Notes under the pieces: generated by a model | The model's database searches: none | Told to the model about the DNA's origin: nothing | Seen by the model: only the letters and a program-made list of their open reading frames with translations | Shown: piece by piece, positions 54,100-61,797 of the stretch | Numbering within the stretch: the stretch's first letter is position 1 | Layout: every line of letters begins with the position of its first letter | Position numbers and translations under genes: made by a program | DNA from: UBA2336 sp964419145 | GTDB lineage: Bacteria; Bacteroidota; Bacteroidia; Cytophagales; Cyclobacteriaceae | NCBI GenBank assembly: GCA_964419145.1 | Contig: CAYQOM010000001.1 | Span: forward strand, 124,001-188,000 | Reading direction: 5' to 3' | DNA length: 64,000 nucleotides

Positions 54100-54180
54100 G
54101 CCTTCCCTTCGGCCGCATTACCGGCATCAGGTTCTATGGGTATAATCTCAGCCCGTTATAATGAGGCACCCCTTACTGGC
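54100..54180 (-). ncRNA. TPP riboswitch (THI box)
   Basis: The minus strand shows the THI-box segments in order: AAGGGGTGCC (54174-54165), GGGCTGAGATTATACCC, GAACCTGAT and GGTAATGCGG, closing with GGGAAGGC near 54100. These are the conserved helices and the pyrimidine- and pyrophosphate-binding loops. Binding of TPP should switch off the TonB receptor 64 bases downstream. Confidence 0.93.
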
Positions 54181-54193
54181 GTAAAGGTAAAGG

Positions 54194-54300
54194 AAAGTAG
54201 TTAGTATTCAGAATTTAGAATACAGAATTTGGGACGCTGACTTCAAAACCGAAAAATTCTGAATTCTAAATTCAAAATTCTGTATTCTAAAGTCTACTTT
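54194..54300. repeat. 107-base quasi-palindrome upstream of the biotin carrier gene
   Basis: A 17-base perfect inverted repeat (54214-54230 with 54275-54291) is enclosed by AAAGTAG (54194-54200) and CTACTTT (54294-54300). It separates the divergent TPP riboswitch and biotin carrier gene and ends five bases before the latter's ATG. Confidence 0.75.
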
Positions 54301-54305
54301 TGAGC

Positions 54306-54800
54306 ATGTTTCAGGCTATTGTAAACGACAAGACTTTTGAAATCAATCCGGAAGGAGAAACCATTATGGTAAATGGCGAGGCTCTGGCGTGGGATGTGAC
54401 ACAACTTCGTGATGGATACTTTCACATTATCCATGACCATAAAAGCTATAAGGCTGAACTGGTAAAGGCCGATGCCACCACCAAATCTTTTACGTGGAAA
54501 ATCAATGGCAGAAATTATTCCGTTTCGGTAAAAGATAAGTTTGATTTACTGCTTGAAAAGTTAGGCATGAGTGAGGCGGCCGGTAGCAAAGTCAACTCCA
54601 TCAAAGCCCCCATGCCGGGCCTGATTATCGACCTGAAAGTGAAAGCCGGTGATGTGGTTAAGCAAGGTGATCCACTGCTGATTCTGGAAGCCATGAAAAT
54701 GGAGAACATCCTGAAGTCGCCAGGTGACGGGGAAGTGAAATCCATCAAAATCAAGAAAGGCGACAGCGTAGAAAAAAATCAGGTGCTGATTGAGTTTTAA
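54306..54800 (+). CDS. Biotin carrier (BCCP-like) protein
   Basis: The 164-residue protein has a C-terminal biotinyl domain (about 92-164) with APMPGLIIDLKVKAGDVVKQ and the biotinylation motif LEAMKMENIL. The N-terminal ~80 residues form a different domain (MFQAIVNDKTFEINPEGETI) rather than the standard AccB N-terminus. It resembles the carrier subunit that Bacteroidota pair with a propionyl- or acetyl-CoA carboxylase biotin carboxylase, or the gamma subunit of methylmalonyl-CoA decarboxylase. A TTG six bases upstream is in frame; ATG 54306 was chosen. No carboxylase subunit is adjacent. Confidence 0.85.
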   Translation: MFQAIVNDKTFEINPEGETIMVNGEALAWDVTQLRDGYFHIIHDHKSYKAELVKADATTKSFTWKINGRNYSVSVKDKFDLLLEKLGMSEAAGSKVNSIKAPMPGLIIDLKVKAGDVVKQGDPLLILEAMKMENILKSPGDGEVKSIKIKKGDSVEKNQVLIEF

Positions 54801-54896
54801 ATTCCATTAACCGCAGTCAGCCCCGACAAGTATGGCACGGGCATTATAACTTCTTGGCTCCAGCCCTTATATTTACGGGATTTTTATTGGCGTTGC

Positions 54897-55604
54897 ATGA
54901 AATACAAACGAATTCTGCTCAAACTCAGTGGCGAAGCCCTGCAGGGATCAAACAAAAACGTAAATATTGATCCGGCTGTGCTCGAACAATATTCAGAAGA
55001 AATCAAGGAACTTAAAGCAGCCGGTGTTGAGCTGGCTATCGTGATCGGGGGTGGAAACATTTTCCGGGGCGGTCAGGCCGAAGCACTCGGCATCGACCGG
55101 GTACAAGGCGATTACATGGGCATGCTTGCCACCGTAATCAATGCCATGGCCCTGCAAAGTGCACTGGAACGTCACGGCCTGTATACCCGACTGATGTCCG
55201 GTATGAAAATGGAACAGGTTTGTGAACCCTTTATAAGACGCAGAGCGATCCGTCACCTCGAAAAGGGACGGATCGTTATTTTTGGTGCCGGTATTGGAAA
55301 CCCCTACTTTACTACTGACTCAACCGCTAGTTTACGTGCCATTGAAGTTCAGGCCGATGTGGTGCTGAAGGGCACACGCGTAGATGGTGTGTATGATAAA
55401 GACCCTGAAAAATTCAAAGATGCCGTTCGGTATAAATCCCTTTCGTTTCAGGAAGCCTATGAAAAGAACCTGAACATTATGGATATGACGGCCTTTACGT
55501 TGTGCATGGAAAACAAACTTCCGATTATTGTTTTCGATATGAATAAGAAAGGCAACCTGTTAAAAGTTGCGCAAGGCGAAGAAGCCGGTACACTAATCAG
55601 TTAA
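54897..55604 (+). CDS. pyrH: UMP kinase
   Basis: PyrH phosphorylates UMP to UDP. The 235-residue amino-acid-kinase-fold protein has KRILLKLSGEALQG at the start, VIGGGNIFRGGQA, DYMGMLATVINAMALQ and GNPYFTTDSTASLRA, then DGVYDKDPEKF. The length matches the bacterial family. frr follows with 30 bases between, the usual pyrH-frr pairing. A TATATTTA near 54868 may be its -7 box. Confidence 0.96.
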   Translation: MKYKRILLKLSGEALQGSNKNVNIDPAVLEQYSEEIKELKAAGVELAIVIGGGNIFRGGQAEALGIDRVQGDYMGMLATVINAMALQSALERHGLYTRLMSGMKMEQVCEPFIRRRAIRHLEKGRIVIFGAGIGNPYFTTDSTASLRAIEVQADVVLKGTRVDGVYDKDPEKFKDAVRYKSLSFQEAYEKNLNIMDMTAFTLCMENKLPIIVFDMNKKGNLLKVAQGEEAGTLIS

Positions 55605-55634
55605 TTATTGTTGAACCGAACTGTTACGTTTACT

Positions 55635-56189
55635 ATGGAAGAAATTGAATTATACCTCGAAGACGCCAAAGAACACATGACCAAGGCCCTCAACCATGTT
55701 GGGCATGAGTTAACCAAAATCAGGGCGGGTAAAGCCAACCCATCCATGTTGGATGGCATTCAGGTTTCGTATTATGGAAACCCCACTCCGCTCAATCAGG
55801 TATCTTCTCTTACCACGCCCGATGCACGCACCATTTTCATCAAGCCGTGGGAAAAAAATATGATTCAGGAAATTGAAAAGTCTATACGCGATGCCAACCT
55901 GGGGTTGAACCCGCAAAATGACGGGCAGCAGGTAATCGTGAACATTCCCATGTTAACAGAAGAAAGACGCAAGCAATTGGTGAAACAGGTGGGCCAGGAA
56001 TGTGAGCACGGCCGCGTGAGTGTGCGTAATATCCGCAAGGACACCAACGAGCACCTGAAAAAAATAAAAGGAGCATCCGAAGATGATATTAAAGATGCCG
56101 AAGCCACTGTTCAAAAACTTACGGATGAATTTATCAGCAAAATTGATGCGCTGATGAAAAAGAAGGAAGCGGAAATTATGACGGTGTAA
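55635..56189 (+). CDS. frr: Ribosome recycling factor
   Basis: RRF splits post-termination ribosomes with EF-G. The 184-residue protein has the tRNA-like two-domain shape with HELTKIRAGKANPSMLDGIQ, VSYYGNPTPLNQVSSL and VSVRNIRKDTNEHLKK near the hinge. An in-frame TTG upstream (55608) would add nine residues; ATG 55635 gives the normal start. It is downstream of pyrH and followed by a terminator. Confidence 0.96.
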   Translation: MEEIELYLEDAKEHMTKALNHVGHELTKIRAGKANPSMLDGIQVSYYGNPTPLNQVSSLTTPDARTIFIKPWEKNMIQEIEKSIRDANLGLNPQNDGQQVIVNIPMLTEERRKQLVKQVGQECEHGRVSVRNIRKDTNEHLKKIKGASEDDIKDAEATVQKLTDEFISKIDALMKKKEAEIMTV

Positions 56190-56207
56190 AACCTTACACT
56201 CAGTAAT

Positions 56208-56236
56208 AAAAAGTCGGGTCTACCCCGACTTTTTTG
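56208..56236 (+). terminator. Terminator after frr
   Basis: AGTCGGG (56212-56218) pairs with CCCGACT (56224-56230) around a 5-base loop, flanked by A and T runs. Confidence 0.9.
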
Positions 56237-56275
56237 TTTCCAGAATGTTTACCTTCGAAAAACAACCCTGGCATT

Positions 56276-56695
56276 ATGGAAAACCCAACCTTCGGGCAGA
56301 AAGTAAAACAAACCACCATGAAATTCGTGAAACGACTCTTCCTGTTTGCCCTCGTTATCGGCATTGGCATTCTTTCATTCTTTTACTGGGGTGTTTATGA
56401 ACGGGGGGTTTGGGCAGGAAAAGTATTAAGTGTATCACAAAAGGGAATCGTATTTAAAACACACGAAGGCAAACTCTCCATGGAGTCGTTCGGTGCGTTA
56501 AAAGGTACCAGCCCGATTGCCGAAACACGCGACTTTTCCGTTGAAAAAAGTGAAACAGAAACCATTAAAGCACTGGAAGCAGCGGCTTTAAAAGGTGAGC
56601 GCGTAAACCTGCATTTTGTAAAACGGTACATGCGTTTTCCGTGGCGTGGCGATACCAAATATTTTGTAACGCGCGTTGAAGTGCGACAAGAATAA
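56276..56695 (+). CDS. Membrane-anchored protein, function unknown
   Basis: The 139-residue protein has a basic N-terminus, one membrane helix (LFLFALVIGIGILSFFYWGV) and a soluble domain with YERGVWAGKVLSVSQKGIVF and LHFVKRYMRFPWRGDTKYFV. I recall proteins of this type across Bacteroidota, sometimes mislabelled as 6-phosphogluconate dehydrogenase; nothing in the sequence supports an enzyme. It probably sits in the inner membrane. A -7-like box (TACCTTCG) lies 19 bases upstream of the ATG. The MFS gene follows after 20 bases. Confidence 0.7.
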   Translation: MENPTFGQKVKQTTMKFVKRLFLFALVIGIGILSFFYWGVYERGVWAGKVLSVSQKGIVFKTHEGKLSMESFGALKGTSPIAETRDFSVEKSETETIKALEAAALKGERVNLHFVKRYMRFPWRGDTKYFVTRVEVRQE

Positions 56696-56715
56696 GCTGG
56701 TCACGTTCCTACCTC

Positions 56716-57900
56716 ATGACCGGTAAACCGCCAGCCCGTATTTTCTATACCATTGTTGTTAGTCAGTTTTGTTGTACCTCGCTTTGGTTTGCCGTTAATG
56801 CCATCTTGCCACAAGCACAGGCTGCCTATAACTGGCCGGTTGAATCAATTGGCTATGTAACCTCACTGGTACAACTCGGCTTCATTATCGGAACACTCAC
56901 ATTTTCAATTTTCGGATTTTCCGATCGCTTTTCGCCATCACTGGTTTTTCTTTTGTGCAGCATAATTGCAGCAGCTTTCAATGCATTAAGCCTTGTAGAT
57001 GCGGAATCACTTAACCTTACCCTTTTCACACGGCTCGTAACCGGGTTTTTTCTGGCCGATGTTTATCCGGTAGGAATGAAAATCGCCTCCGATTGGAAAC
57101 AAGAAGGTCTTGGTCACTGGCTGGGCGCGCTCGTAGGTGCGCTTGTGTTAGGAACTGCGTTTCCACATGCACTTAACCTGGTTCCTGGATTTATTGATCC
57201 TACGCAACTTATTATCACCGTTTCATGCCTTGCTTCATTTGGTGGATTGGCGATGTATGCGCTGGTGAAAGATGGGCCGTACAGAAAACCAGCGCAACGT
57301 TTTTCATTTGACTATGTGCGCGATGTATTTCGCTCGAAAGCTTTTAAAGCACCAGCATTCGGTTACTTCGGTCACATGTGGGAGTTGTATGCGTTCTGGG
57401 CGTTCGTTCCGGTTATTTTACTTGCATACCAAAACATCAGTCAGTCGAATTTCTCATTGCCACTTTGGTCGTATATGATTATTGCTTCCGGATTTCTGGG
57501 TTGTGCTGCAGGCGGAAAACTCTCGCTAACGTTTGGCAGTAAACCTATTGCAGGCATTGCACTTGCGTCTTCGGCCTTGTGTTGCCTGATCTCTCCATTA
57601 GTATTTGAGTCGGGTGAATACATTTTTCTTGCCTTCATGATGTTCTGGGGATTTATGGTGGTTGCTGATTCACCGCAGTTTTCTGCGTTGGTGGCTTTTC
57701 ATGCACCGGCCCATATTCGTGGTTCGGCCATTACCATTACTACGTGTATTGGCTTTGCCATCACCATTGTAAGTATTCAACTATTGAATGTGCTTCAACA
57801 ACACATTTCTCCCCGTTACTTGTTACTTTTATTGGCGCCCGGCCCGCTGTTGGGGTTGGCCTGGCTTTACCCGTTTAAAACTATCGCATGGAAAAAATAA
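56716..57900 (+). CDS. MFS transporter
   Basis: The 394-residue inner-membrane protein has about twelve hydrophobic helices. ARIFYTIVVSQFCCTSLWFAVN is the first, LVTGFFLADVYPVGMKIASDWK fits the TM4-5 region, and HMWELYAFWAFVPVILLAYQ is the start of the second half. The A/R loop motif between TM2 and TM3 is poorly conserved (FGFSDRFSPS). The substrate is not predictable. It overlaps the next gene by 13 bases, so the two are co-transcribed and may share a pathway. Confidence 0.82.
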   Translation: MTGKPPARIFYTIVVSQFCCTSLWFAVNAILPQAQAAYNWPVESIGYVTSLVQLGFIIGTLTFSIFGFSDRFSPSLVFLLCSIIAAAFNALSLVDAESLNLTLFTRLVTGFFLADVYPVGMKIASDWKQEGLGHWLGALVGALVLGTAFPHALNLVPGFIDPTQLIITVSCLASFGGLAMYALVKDGPYRKPAQRFSFDYVRDVFRSKAFKAPAFGYFGHMWELYAFWAFVPVILLAYQNISQSNFSLPLWSYMIIASGFLGCAAGGKLSLTFGSKPIAGIALASSALCCLISPLVFESGEYIFLAFMMFWGFMVVADSPQFSALVAFHAPAHIRGSAITITTCIGFAITIVSIQLLNVLQQHISPRYLLLLLAPGPLLGLAWLYPFKTIAWKK

Positions 57901-58934
57901 TTGTGTACGGCTCGTATGGTTACACCGGTAAGCTGGTGGTGGAGGAATGTAAACGAAAAAATCTCTCTGTAATTCTATCCGGCCGAAATGAACAAGAACT
58001 CAAAAAACAAAGTGAGCAAAGTGGCTATCCCTATAAAACTGTTGATATTGACGATCATGCCGGATTGGTTAACCTGTTAAAAGAAGGCAAGGTTGTTATT
58101 CACTGTGGCGGACCCTTCCGGCACACCGCAAAAAAAATGATAGACGCCTGCTTGGAGGCCAACACCCACTACACCGACATCACGGGTGAATATGGCGTGT
58201 TTGAATTACTGGCTGGATATGATGCCAAAGCAAAACAAGCAGGGCTTACCGTTATACCCGGAGCCGGCTTTGATGTAGTGCCCTCCGATTGCCTGGCGCT
58301 ACACCTGAAAAATAAATTGCCCGATGCCACACACCTGCAACTTGCTTTCACCATGTCTAAAGGTGGGCTTTCTCGGGGTACAAAGAAAAGCATGACAGAA
58401 GGCTTGGGTTATGGCGGCATGATCCGTGAAAACGGAAAACTCGTTCCGCTTCCATTGGGCGATAAAGTGATGACAGTCGACTTCGGAGAATTTAAAATGA
58501 AAACCTTGTGCATACCCTGGGGCGATATCTCCACCGCATGGCGCAGCACGGGCATCCCCAACATTGAAGTATACACAGGCGCTACTGATAGCATGATTGC
58601 CAACGCACGCAGAAGTCGCTACCTCAACTGGTTGTTGCGGATGAAGCCGGTAAAAAAATTCATGTTAAAGCAAATCGACAAAAAGCCCGGAGGGCCATCA
58701 GGAGAAAAACTGCTTACGGGAAAAAGTTACTTGTGGGGAAGGGTAAGAAATGCAAACGGTCAGCAGGCTGAAGCACGATTGGAAACCATAAGTGGTTACT
58801 GGTTAACCGCTAAAACAAGCGTGCTGATTGCAGAAAAAATCCTGCATGGAAATTTCAAGCCCGGTTATCAAACGCCAGCGATGGCATATGGAGAAAATTT
58901 GATTATGGAGATTGACGGATCAAAAAGATGGTGA
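57888..58934 (+). CDS. Saccharopine dehydrogenase-like NADP-binding oxidoreductase
   Basis: The 348-residue protein opens with a Rossmann fold (IIVYGSYGYTGKLVVEECKR, GxxGxTG). CGGPFRHTAKKMIDACLEANTHYTDITGEYGVF and VIPGAGFDVVPSDCLALHLK follow, which are typical of the saccharopine-dehydrogenase-like and trans-acting enoyl reductase group. True lysine metabolism is unlikely in this subgroup; a lipid or polyketide substrate has been described for mycobacterial relatives. It starts inside the last codons of the MFS gene. Confidence 0.85.
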   Translation: MEKIIVYGSYGYTGKLVVEECKRKNLSVILSGRNEQELKKQSEQSGYPYKTVDIDDHAGLVNLLKEGKVVIHCGGPFRHTAKKMIDACLEANTHYTDITGEYGVFELLAGYDAKAKQAGLTVIPGAGFDVVPSDCLALHLKNKLPDATHLQLAFTMSKGGLSRGTKKSMTEGLGYGGMIRENGKLVPLPLGDKVMTVDFGEFKMKTLCIPWGDISTAWRSTGIPNIEVYTGATDSMIANARRSRYLNWLLRMKPVKKFMLKQIDKKPGGPSGEKLLTGKSYLWGRVRNANGQQAEARLETISGYWLTAKTSVLIAEKILHGNFKPGYQTPAMAYGENLIMEIDGSKRW

Positions 58935-58940
58935 CGTTCT

Positions 58941-58964
58941 TGGTTTATGTCGACACAGACCATG
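58941..58964. repeat. Copy 1 of a TGTGTCGACACA-type palindrome
   Basis: The 24 bases match the inverse complement of the copy at 63773-63798 at 23 positions; the shared part ends ATGTCGACACAGACCATG here. It lies between the convergent dehydrogenase and glutaminyl cyclase genes. Confidence 0.8.
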
Positions 58965-58968
58965 ATGA

Positions 58969-59778
58969 TTAATTAGTCTCACTAAACTTTATCGCCACCA
59001 TAGCCGGCCAGAGTTTTCCGGTAATCAATACCATTTTGCTTCTTGGTTCATAGGCTATACCATTCAATACATCGGCATTGGGGTTGCCCGGATACACCGC
59101 TTCAGCAACCTTGGTTAAATCAAGCCTGCCCAGTACGTTGCCGTTGGCCGGATCAATGCGCACAATGTAATTGGTTTGCCACAGGTTGGCGTATAGGTGT
59201 CCTTCAATGTATTCCAACTCGTTTAGGTTCTTTACGGGTTTACCATCTTCGGTAACGGAAACAGTTCTGACCGGCTTTAATGTAAGCGTATCCAGGTAGT
59301 ACAGCTTGTCGCTGCCATCGCTCATAATCAGGTTTACATCATCATGGGTAATGCCCCAGCCTTCACTGTCGTAGGTGAATTCGCCAAGCTTCTCATATGT
59401 TTTAAAATCGTAGATAAATCCAACCTTATTTTTCCACGTAAGTTGATATACTTTGTTGTTCAGTACCGTGACGCCCTCGCCAAAATATTCTTTATTCAGA
59501 ACAACTTTTTTGTTTTGTTGGCCGGAAGCAATATCCACTTCAGCAATCCAGGATGTTCCGTGTTGCCCTGTGCCTTCAATCAATTTTCCGTTTGCCACCA
59601 CAAGGCCTTGTGTAAATGCCTCTATATCGTGCGGAAAAATTTTATAGATCACATAGGGAATGGTGTTCTTCGTTTCATTGGTTGACTCCTTGTTGGAAGA
59701 ACAGGCTGTCATACCCAGAACAAGTGTCATTAACGACACCACATTTAACCAAAAACCGATTGGAGACTTTAGCTTCAT
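58969..59778 (-). CDS. Glutaminyl-peptide cyclotransferase (lipoprotein)
   Basis: This enzyme converts N-terminal Gln of peptides to pyroglutamate. The 269-residue protein has a lipoprotein signal (TLVLGMTAC) and the five-bladed propeller of bacterial/plant-type cyclases: FPHDIEAFTQGLVVANGKLIEGTG, YFGEGVTVLNNKVYQLTWKN, DSEGWGITHDDVNLIMSDGS, NELEYIEGHLYANLWQTNYI and NADVLNGIAYEP. The catalytic region (FTQGL, NELEY, NGIAYEP) is preserved. It should act in the periplasm or at the outer membrane, perhaps on lipoproteins or secreted peptides. Confidence 0.9.
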   Translation of the reverse strand: MKLKSPIGFWLNVVSLMTLVLGMTACSSNKESTNETKNTIPYVIYKIFPHDIEAFTQGLVVANGKLIEGTGQHGTSWIAEVDIASGQQNKKVVLNKEYFGEGVTVLNNKVYQLTWKNKVGFIYDFKTYEKLGEFTYDSEGWGITHDDVNLIMSDGSDKLYYLDTLTLKPVRTVSVTEDGKPVKNLNELEYIEGHLYANLWQTNYIVRIDPANGNVLGRLDLTKVAEAVYPGNPNADVLNGIAYEPRSKMVLITGKLWPAMVAIKFSETN

Positions 59779-59849
59779 GGATTAACTTTAGCGTTACAAA
59801 ATTCAGCGCTTAGCTATGCAATTTTAATCAATTCAACAAACCAAACCTT

Positions 59850-60539
59850 ATGAAAAAGACCGCTATTCTATTATTTGCCCTTTTCTGCACCACATATGCT
59901 TTTACGCAGTGTAATTCATTTTACGTAATTGATGAAGGAACGGCCTGGACCTATGAAAATTATAATCCGAAAGGCAAACCCTCCGGCAAGAATGAACAGA
60001 AAGTAACTGCATTCGACAAGACCGCAACCGGTTATAAGGCCACGGTAGCCTCAACCTTGTGGAACGAGAAAGGCAAAAAAGTTACCGAGGGCGAATTAGA
60101 GCTAATTTGCGATAATGGAACATTTATCATGGACATGCGCAAATTCATTCCGGAAGAACAGCAGAAGGCCTTTTCTTCTTACGAAATGAAGATCGAAAGT
60201 GAAAACCTGGAATTGCCCTCCAAACTCTCCGTTGGACAAACCTTAAAAAATGGCTCCGTAACCTTATCAGCAGTAGGCAGCCCGATACCTATGAAAATAA
60301 CGGTAAACATTACTGACCGTAAAGTGGAAGCCAAGGAAACCATCACAACCCCCGCAGGCTCGTTTGAGTGTTATAAAATTTCCAGCAAGTCGAACACGCA
60401 AATGCAAATGGGTATCAATATGAGCTTAAATTTTTCGGGCACGGAATGGATTGCTGAAAAGGTGGGCATGGTAAAAAGTGAATCGTTTGATAAGAATGGA
60501 AAGCTTGCCGGTTATACGTTACTCGTCAACAGGAAATAA
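59850..60539 (+). CDS. Exported DUF3108/TapB-like protein
   Basis: The 229-residue protein has a signal peptide (LLFALFCTTYAFTQ) and a beta-rich body. Repeated strands include YVIDEGTAWTYENYNPKGKP, VTEGELELICDNGTFIMDMR, VEAKETITTPAGSFECYKI and FSGTEWIAEKVGMVKSESFD. The 'TPAGSFECYKI... WIAEKVGMVKSE' layout is seen in DUF3108-like and TapB proteins, whose function is unknown. It probably lies in the periplasm or outside. It is flanked by a divergent glutaminyl cyclase gene and a convergent phosphatase gene. Confidence 0.7.
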   Translation: MKKTAILLFALFCTTYAFTQCNSFYVIDEGTAWTYENYNPKGKPSGKNEQKVTAFDKTATGYKATVASTLWNEKGKKVTEGELELICDNGTFIMDMRKFIPEEQQKAFSSYEMKIESENLELPSKLSVGQTLKNGSVTLSAVGSPIPMKITVNITDRKVEAKETITTPAGSFECYKISSKSNTQMQMGINMSLNFSGTEWIAEKVGMVKSESFDKNGKLAGYTLLVNRK

Positions 60540-60543
60540 ACAA

Positions 60544-60583
60544 AAGGGCATCTCTAACACGGTATGCCTTTAGAGATGCCCTT
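60544..60583. terminator. Bidirectional terminator between DUF3108-like and PAP2 genes
   Basis: A 14-base perfect stem (60544-60557 with 60570-60583) has a 12-base loop and A/T runs on both sides. It serves two convergent genes. Confidence 0.85.
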
Positions 60584-60598
60584 CTTAAAAAAGTTACT

Positions 60599-61546
60599 TT
60601 ATTGCTCACACGTTTTTGCACATCCCTCCTTCTTTTCCACGGGTTTCGATCTTGATTGTGCAGGTTTCTCAAATGTTTCCTTTGCGTGAGCGGCCCACTC
60701 CTGCTTAACAGATTCAAAATCCTTAAGGAATTTTTCATTTTTAAATAGTTCATTTACAAGCTGGCGTGCCAACACCCGTGATGCTTCCGAATCGCTGGGA
60801 TAATGTACCCCAATTATTTCGCGCGAGTGCGCCATATCGTATGCATCTTTTAAGAAGACATCGGCAAACTGAGGGGCGAGCTCACTATACACATACGCAT
60901 TAACGTATGAATTCGCAGCGTGACCACTTGGGTAAGCTGCCCAATTTGTTTCTTCCAGGTTTTGCAGTTCCGGCTCCAACACATACGGACGAACACGCAA
61001 AAACTGATACTTATACTTCCAGATGTAGTAACTGGCATCCTGCCAAACGTGCGCCATGAAATCGGCTGTTATGGGTAATGTTTCAGGTGTAAACCAGGCA
61101 CCAATAGATCGGCCAATGTGAAACAAATTTTTACGATACCGCGAATAGGTTGAGTCTGCAGGCGTAACACGCGGGTTGTAATACACACCTGCTACATAAA
61201 GAGACGCACGCTCCTGCTCAAGAGTTCGTTGATTTTGAAGACTCAACAGGTAATTCAGTTCAGCTCGAGTTTGCGCTGAACTATTTGCAGGAGGGTCAGG
61301 AATGTGAAACTTAATGTTATCCTTAAGGTAATATGGCTTTAGGCTCAAGCGCTTTTCTGCTGCCTGTGCATCAAATGGAAATTTTTGCTTATCAACCTCA
61401 GCATCCTTTTGTGCAGGCACGGGATTGAACTGCTGCAGTTGTTGATAGTGCCCCCGGGCAGGCGTAAGGTTTCTTATTTCGGGTGACTGCGCATATCCCG
61501 TAAGTGCAATTACATGCAGTATGAGCAGGAATAAATGTGTTTTCAT
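60599..61546 (-). CDS. PAP2-type (class A) acid phosphatase
   Basis: The 315-residue exported protein has a signal peptide (LLILHVIALTGYAQ) and the three phosphatase motifs: KYKYQFLRVRPYVL (K...RP, ~193), AAYPSGHAANSYV (PSGH) and AHSREIIGVHYPSDSEASRV (SR...H...D). This layout is the class A nonspecific acid phosphatase type. A charged C-terminal extension (EKPAQSRSKPVEKKEG) ends CAKTCEQ, which is not part of the usual catalytic domain. A motif shared with the sigma-factor gene lies upstream (61575-61601), so it may be a SigZ target. Confidence 0.88.
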   Translation of the reverse strand: MKTHLFLLILHVIALTGYAQSPEIRNLTPARGHYQQLQQFNPVPAQKDAEVDKQKFPFDAQAAEKRLSLKPYYLKDNIKFHIPDPPANSSAQTRAELNYLLSLQNQRTLEQERASLYVAGVYYNPRVTPADSTYSRYRKNLFHIGRSIGAWFTPETLPITADFMAHVWQDASYYIWKYKYQFLRVRPYVLEPELQNLEETNWAAYPSGHAANSYVNAYVYSELAPQFADVFLKDAYDMAHSREIIGVHYPSDSEASRVLARQLVNELFKNEKFLKDFESVKQEWAAHAKETFEKPAQSRSKPVEKKEGCAKTCEQ

Positions 61547-61574
61547 GAATAGTACGTTTGATTAGTAGTCTGTA

Positions 61575-61601
61575 GACGAACTACCCGACAAAAAGACGCA
61601 A
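61575..61601 (-). promoter_or_regulatory. Candidate ECF promoter for the PAP2 phosphatase
   Basis: On the minus strand TGCGTC (61600-61595), 16 bases, then CGTC (61578-61575) resemble an ECF -35/-10 pair. The predicted leader is about 22 bases. Confidence 0.5.
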
Positions 61602-61610
61602 GTAAAATGT

Positions 61611-61636
61611 TTGCGTCTTTCCTGAACATACGCGTC
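61611..61636 (+). promoter_or_regulatory. Candidate ECF promoter for the 19-residue peptide gene
   Basis: TGCGTC (61612-61617), 15 bases, then CGTC (61633-61636). It faces away from the PAP2 promoter; the two -35 boxes form the inverted repeat AAAGACGCAA/TTGCGTCTTT (61592-61601, 61611-61620). A second palindrome CCTCTTTCAAAGAGG lies at 61648-61662 within the leader. Confidence 0.4.
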
Positions 61637-61695
61637 ATCTACATGAACCTCTTTCAAAGAGGCCTAAAATGATGTTCCACTAAAATGTCGAAACC

Positions 61696-61755
61696 ATGAA
61701 AAACGTGATCATCCAAAAAGATGGCGGTTGCTGTGGCGGTCTTTGCGGCTGCTAA
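61696..61755 (+). CDS. Putative 19-residue cysteine-rich peptide
   Basis: The ORF reads MKNVIIQKDGGCCGGLCGC, then TAA. It is too short for ordinary gene callers. Four of its last eight residues are cysteine and all the rest but one are glycine, a pattern suited to metal or redox chemistry, or to a peptide precursor. It has a candidate ECF promoter 60 bases upstream and a hairpin 10 bases downstream. Nothing else explains the stretch between the PAP2 promoter and sigma gene. I know no named family. Translation is unproven. Confidence 0.45.
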   Translation: MKNVIIQKDGGCCGGLCGC

Positions 61756-61764
61756 AACCCAGTG

Positions 61765-61797
61765 AAGTCGTGGTGTACTAACGAGGCATCACGACTT
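61765..61797 (+). terminator. Hairpin after the peptide ORF, overlapping the sigma gene end
   Basis: AAGTCGTG (61765-61772) pairs with CACGACTT (61790-61797). It could end the peptide transcript and, from the other side, the sigma-factor transcript. T runs are weak. Confidence 0.45.
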
